From Oopsacas minuta (lineage: Eukaryota; Porifera; Hexactinellida; Lyssacinosida; Leucopsacidae): a stretch of DNA of 64,000 bases. The translations under genes were made by a program, and so were the position numbers. Of the stretch, positions 62,359 through 64,000 are shown one piece after another. A model generated the notes under the pieces. It had not been told where the DNA came from, made no database searches, and saw nothing but the letters and a program-made list of their open reading frames with translations. Numbering within the stretch: position 1 is the first letter of the stretch; every line of letters begins with the position of its first letter. Location of the stretch: the NCBI GenBank assembly GCA_024704765.1, contig JAKMXF010000222.1, positions 1,678,400 through 1,742,399 of the forward strand, in the 5' to 3' direction.

Positions 62359-63744
62359 TTAAATAGTAGGATGAGTAGATTGAGCACTGTCCAGTCGAAA
62401 TAAGGTTATGTATCCCGCAGAGTTGGCAGCTAACAAGTACTCTCCTGTGTGGTCAAACGTGACAGAAGATACAAAAGTCTGTGGGATAGGACTGTAGAGA
62501 AACCGGTTACATACAGGCACTGAAGACTTCTTATTGTACACATACACTCTGTTATCCTCTGAGCCTACAGCTATCAGTTCAGATGTAGAAGATAGACCTG
62601 TAAAGTTTCGGTTATTCTTATGAGACGAATATTCTCCGACACAATCTCCTGCTTCAGACCAGCAGCACACTTTAGAGTCAATCCCTGATGAGATTATGTG
62701 CTCGCCACTTAGAGAGACATAGGAGACTGCTTTGTTGTGACGTGATCTTGTGAATTGGAGGATTGGTTTCTTGGAGTTACGTATGTCGTATAGTGTGATT
62801 GATCTATCAGCACAGGTTACGCATAGTTCGGTAGGCTTGCGAAATTTAACACAGGTCGTGCTATCTACCATCTTAAGACGCGTGACTACCCACGCCCTAA
62901 GAAAATAAAACATGTATCTTCACCATTAGTTGTATCTGTGAGTAGCCCAATAGAGAGCTGTGTTACCTTACATTTTGTGGAATATCCTCCTGTCTATTAT
63001 GGCTGCTGTGCCATCGTGAGAGGCAGAGGCTAAGAGACCAGGTTGTTGTACGTGAGAGTCAATGGACCAAACTTTGCCGGGGAAAGATGCAATTTCTATG
63101 GGGTCCTTCTTGCGAGATTCAATCGCGAAACTCTTCACAATTCCGTCGTAGCAGCCAGCGAATAAATTGTCAGAATCATTTGAGAATATTACACTTGAAA
63201 TCTGAATAAGCAGGAATATGTAAAACACAACAAATGTATATTATGAATTTTCTACTCATAAATAGGTACGAACATTCACCTTAGAATTTGCGTAAACTTG
63301 CCAAAATGCTCGAGGAGGTTCTGGGTGGTTTAATGCCACAGAGTTTGCAAAGTCATACAACATCAAGTATTTATTGATTCCGCCAGTCGCGTATTGAGTG
63401 TTAGAATTGTTGAATGAAATAGAGCTGATAATATCTGAACAACCTTTATAACAGTGAACTTCATCCATGGTTAACGCTGGAGAATCAGGGGAGGGGGCTA
63501 TTTGACAAATTTCAATATGATCAATACCTAAAGAAAAAATAGTAAAAGATAATACTCACAGGAGTTGACTCTACTTCTATTCATTCAATCGAAGTAGAGT
63601 CAACTCCCGTGAGCTTCGAGATACTGGAGTTGAATGTATGTATATATTTAATAGAAACTAACCATCTTCTCCACTGCGATATCTTTTTGGTTGAGAAGAG
63701 TAGTTAGGAGAATTATGCCTCTTCAGGTTCATAGGTTGAGACAT
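62359..63744 (-). CDS. COP1: COP1-like WD40 protein, four exons, no RING seen
   Basis: Exons are 63744-63663, 63527-63280, 63201-62972 and 62896-62359, with GT-AG introns of 135, 78 and 75 bp, giving 365 aa from MSQPMNLKRH. After a basic N-terminus (QPKRYRS) come seven COP1-type WD40 blades: SDIISSISFNNSNTQYATGG, ISSVIFSNDSDNLFAGCYDG, CVKFRKPTELCVTCADRSI, HNKAVSYVSL, NNRNFTGLSSTSELIAVGSE and the end FVSSVTFDHTGEYLLAANSA. The order and spacing match COP1 (RFWD2), whose propeller binds VP motifs in substrates. COP1 also needs a RING and coiled coil. None is in this model; they could lie beyond 64000, since an acceptor-like CTTTTTAG sits near 63880 and the frame stays open upstream. Confidence 0.85.
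63555..63613. repeat. 23-bp-arm hairpin inside COP1-like intron 1
   Basis: CTCACAGGAGTTGACTCTAC (63555 on) pairs with 63591-63613 over 23 bp with one mismatch, around a 13-base loop. It fills nearly half of the 135-bp intron, probably a deletion-derived MITE. Confidence 0.75.
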
Positions 63745-64000
63745 GAGTAATTTTGGATAATTTTTGGGAGATGCTAATTTTGTCAAACAAATTGGAGAAT
63801 AATTAAATTTAAATTTTTGTTGCAATTTTAAATTACTTAATGTGAATGCAGTTCGTATTGAGCAATGCTAAAAAGACATACTACAAGTTTGTAGCAATAT
63901 TCACAGGAATAGCGCACTATCAGTGCCTCAATTCAAAAGTTACTGTAGTGACCAGGTTGTAACCTCTTAAAGAATCAAGAAACAGACTCAGATAAAAGTA
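63745..64000. other. Right edge: possible upstream exon of the COP1-like gene
   Basis: Reading minus strand, the frame of exon 1 stays open back to a stop near 63880, and CTTTTTAG there resembles a 3' splice site. No RING or coiled-coil residues are readable. The evidence cannot decide between 5' UTR and a further coding exon. Confidence 0.3.

Noticed and set aside
1-64000. CRISPR arrays, operons and bacterial-type promoters
   Set aside because: No regular spacer-repeat arrays are present, and splice sites with animal gene content show that this is eukaryotic nuclear DNA.

Overview
This window looks like nuclear DNA of an invertebrate animal. It is A+T-rich and holds orthologues of conserved eukaryotic housekeeping genes (exocyst, COP9 signalosome, Rab geranylgeranyltransferase, VDAC, NC2-alpha, IWS1). 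It also has an SH2 plus SOCS-box gene, an architecture found in animals. Genes are compact: many are single-exon, and introns are often 75-350 bp, with GT-AG splice sites I could place by keeping the reading frame. A sponge or another early-branching invertebrate is my best guess, but this is inference from style and gene content.

Layout. 1-2000: relic of a tyrosine-recombinase (DIRS/Ngaro-type) retroelement. 2210-3164: large foldback element. 3271-14372: a conserved hypothetical gene, two tandem secreted granulin genes, a GH16 beta-glucanase with intact catalytic motif, a TM2-domain membrane protein and a KLHDC2-like kelch gene. 14.7-24.9 kb: accessory stretch with an inverted-repeat element, a mariner relic, an unrecognised 921-residue protein with a membrane-hairpin core, and a 2.2-kb hAT transposon with exact 8-bp target duplications. 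25.1-43.6 kb: dense minus-strand housekeeping block (IWS1, COPS6, PCNX4-like, RABGGTA, EXOC3), with a PELP1/Rix1-like gene lying inside the first intron of EXOC3. 45.0-47.6 kb: a FLYWCH/MULE/RING transposon inserted into one arm of an older foldback element. 48.5-64 kb: DRAP1, a SOCS-family gene, a VDAC, ASPSCR1/TUG and a COP1-like WD40 gene, separated by long repeat-rich spacers.

The genes do not form a visible pathway. Several act in membrane traffic (EXOC3, RABGGTA, ASPSCR1), ubiquitin control (COPS6, KLHDC2-like, COP1-like, SOCS) or transcription (IWS1, DRAP1), but this looks like ordinary neighbourhood mixing. Small TA-flanked transposons occupy many introns and spacers. The strongest candidate for something undescribed is the 921-residue protein at 18193-20958.
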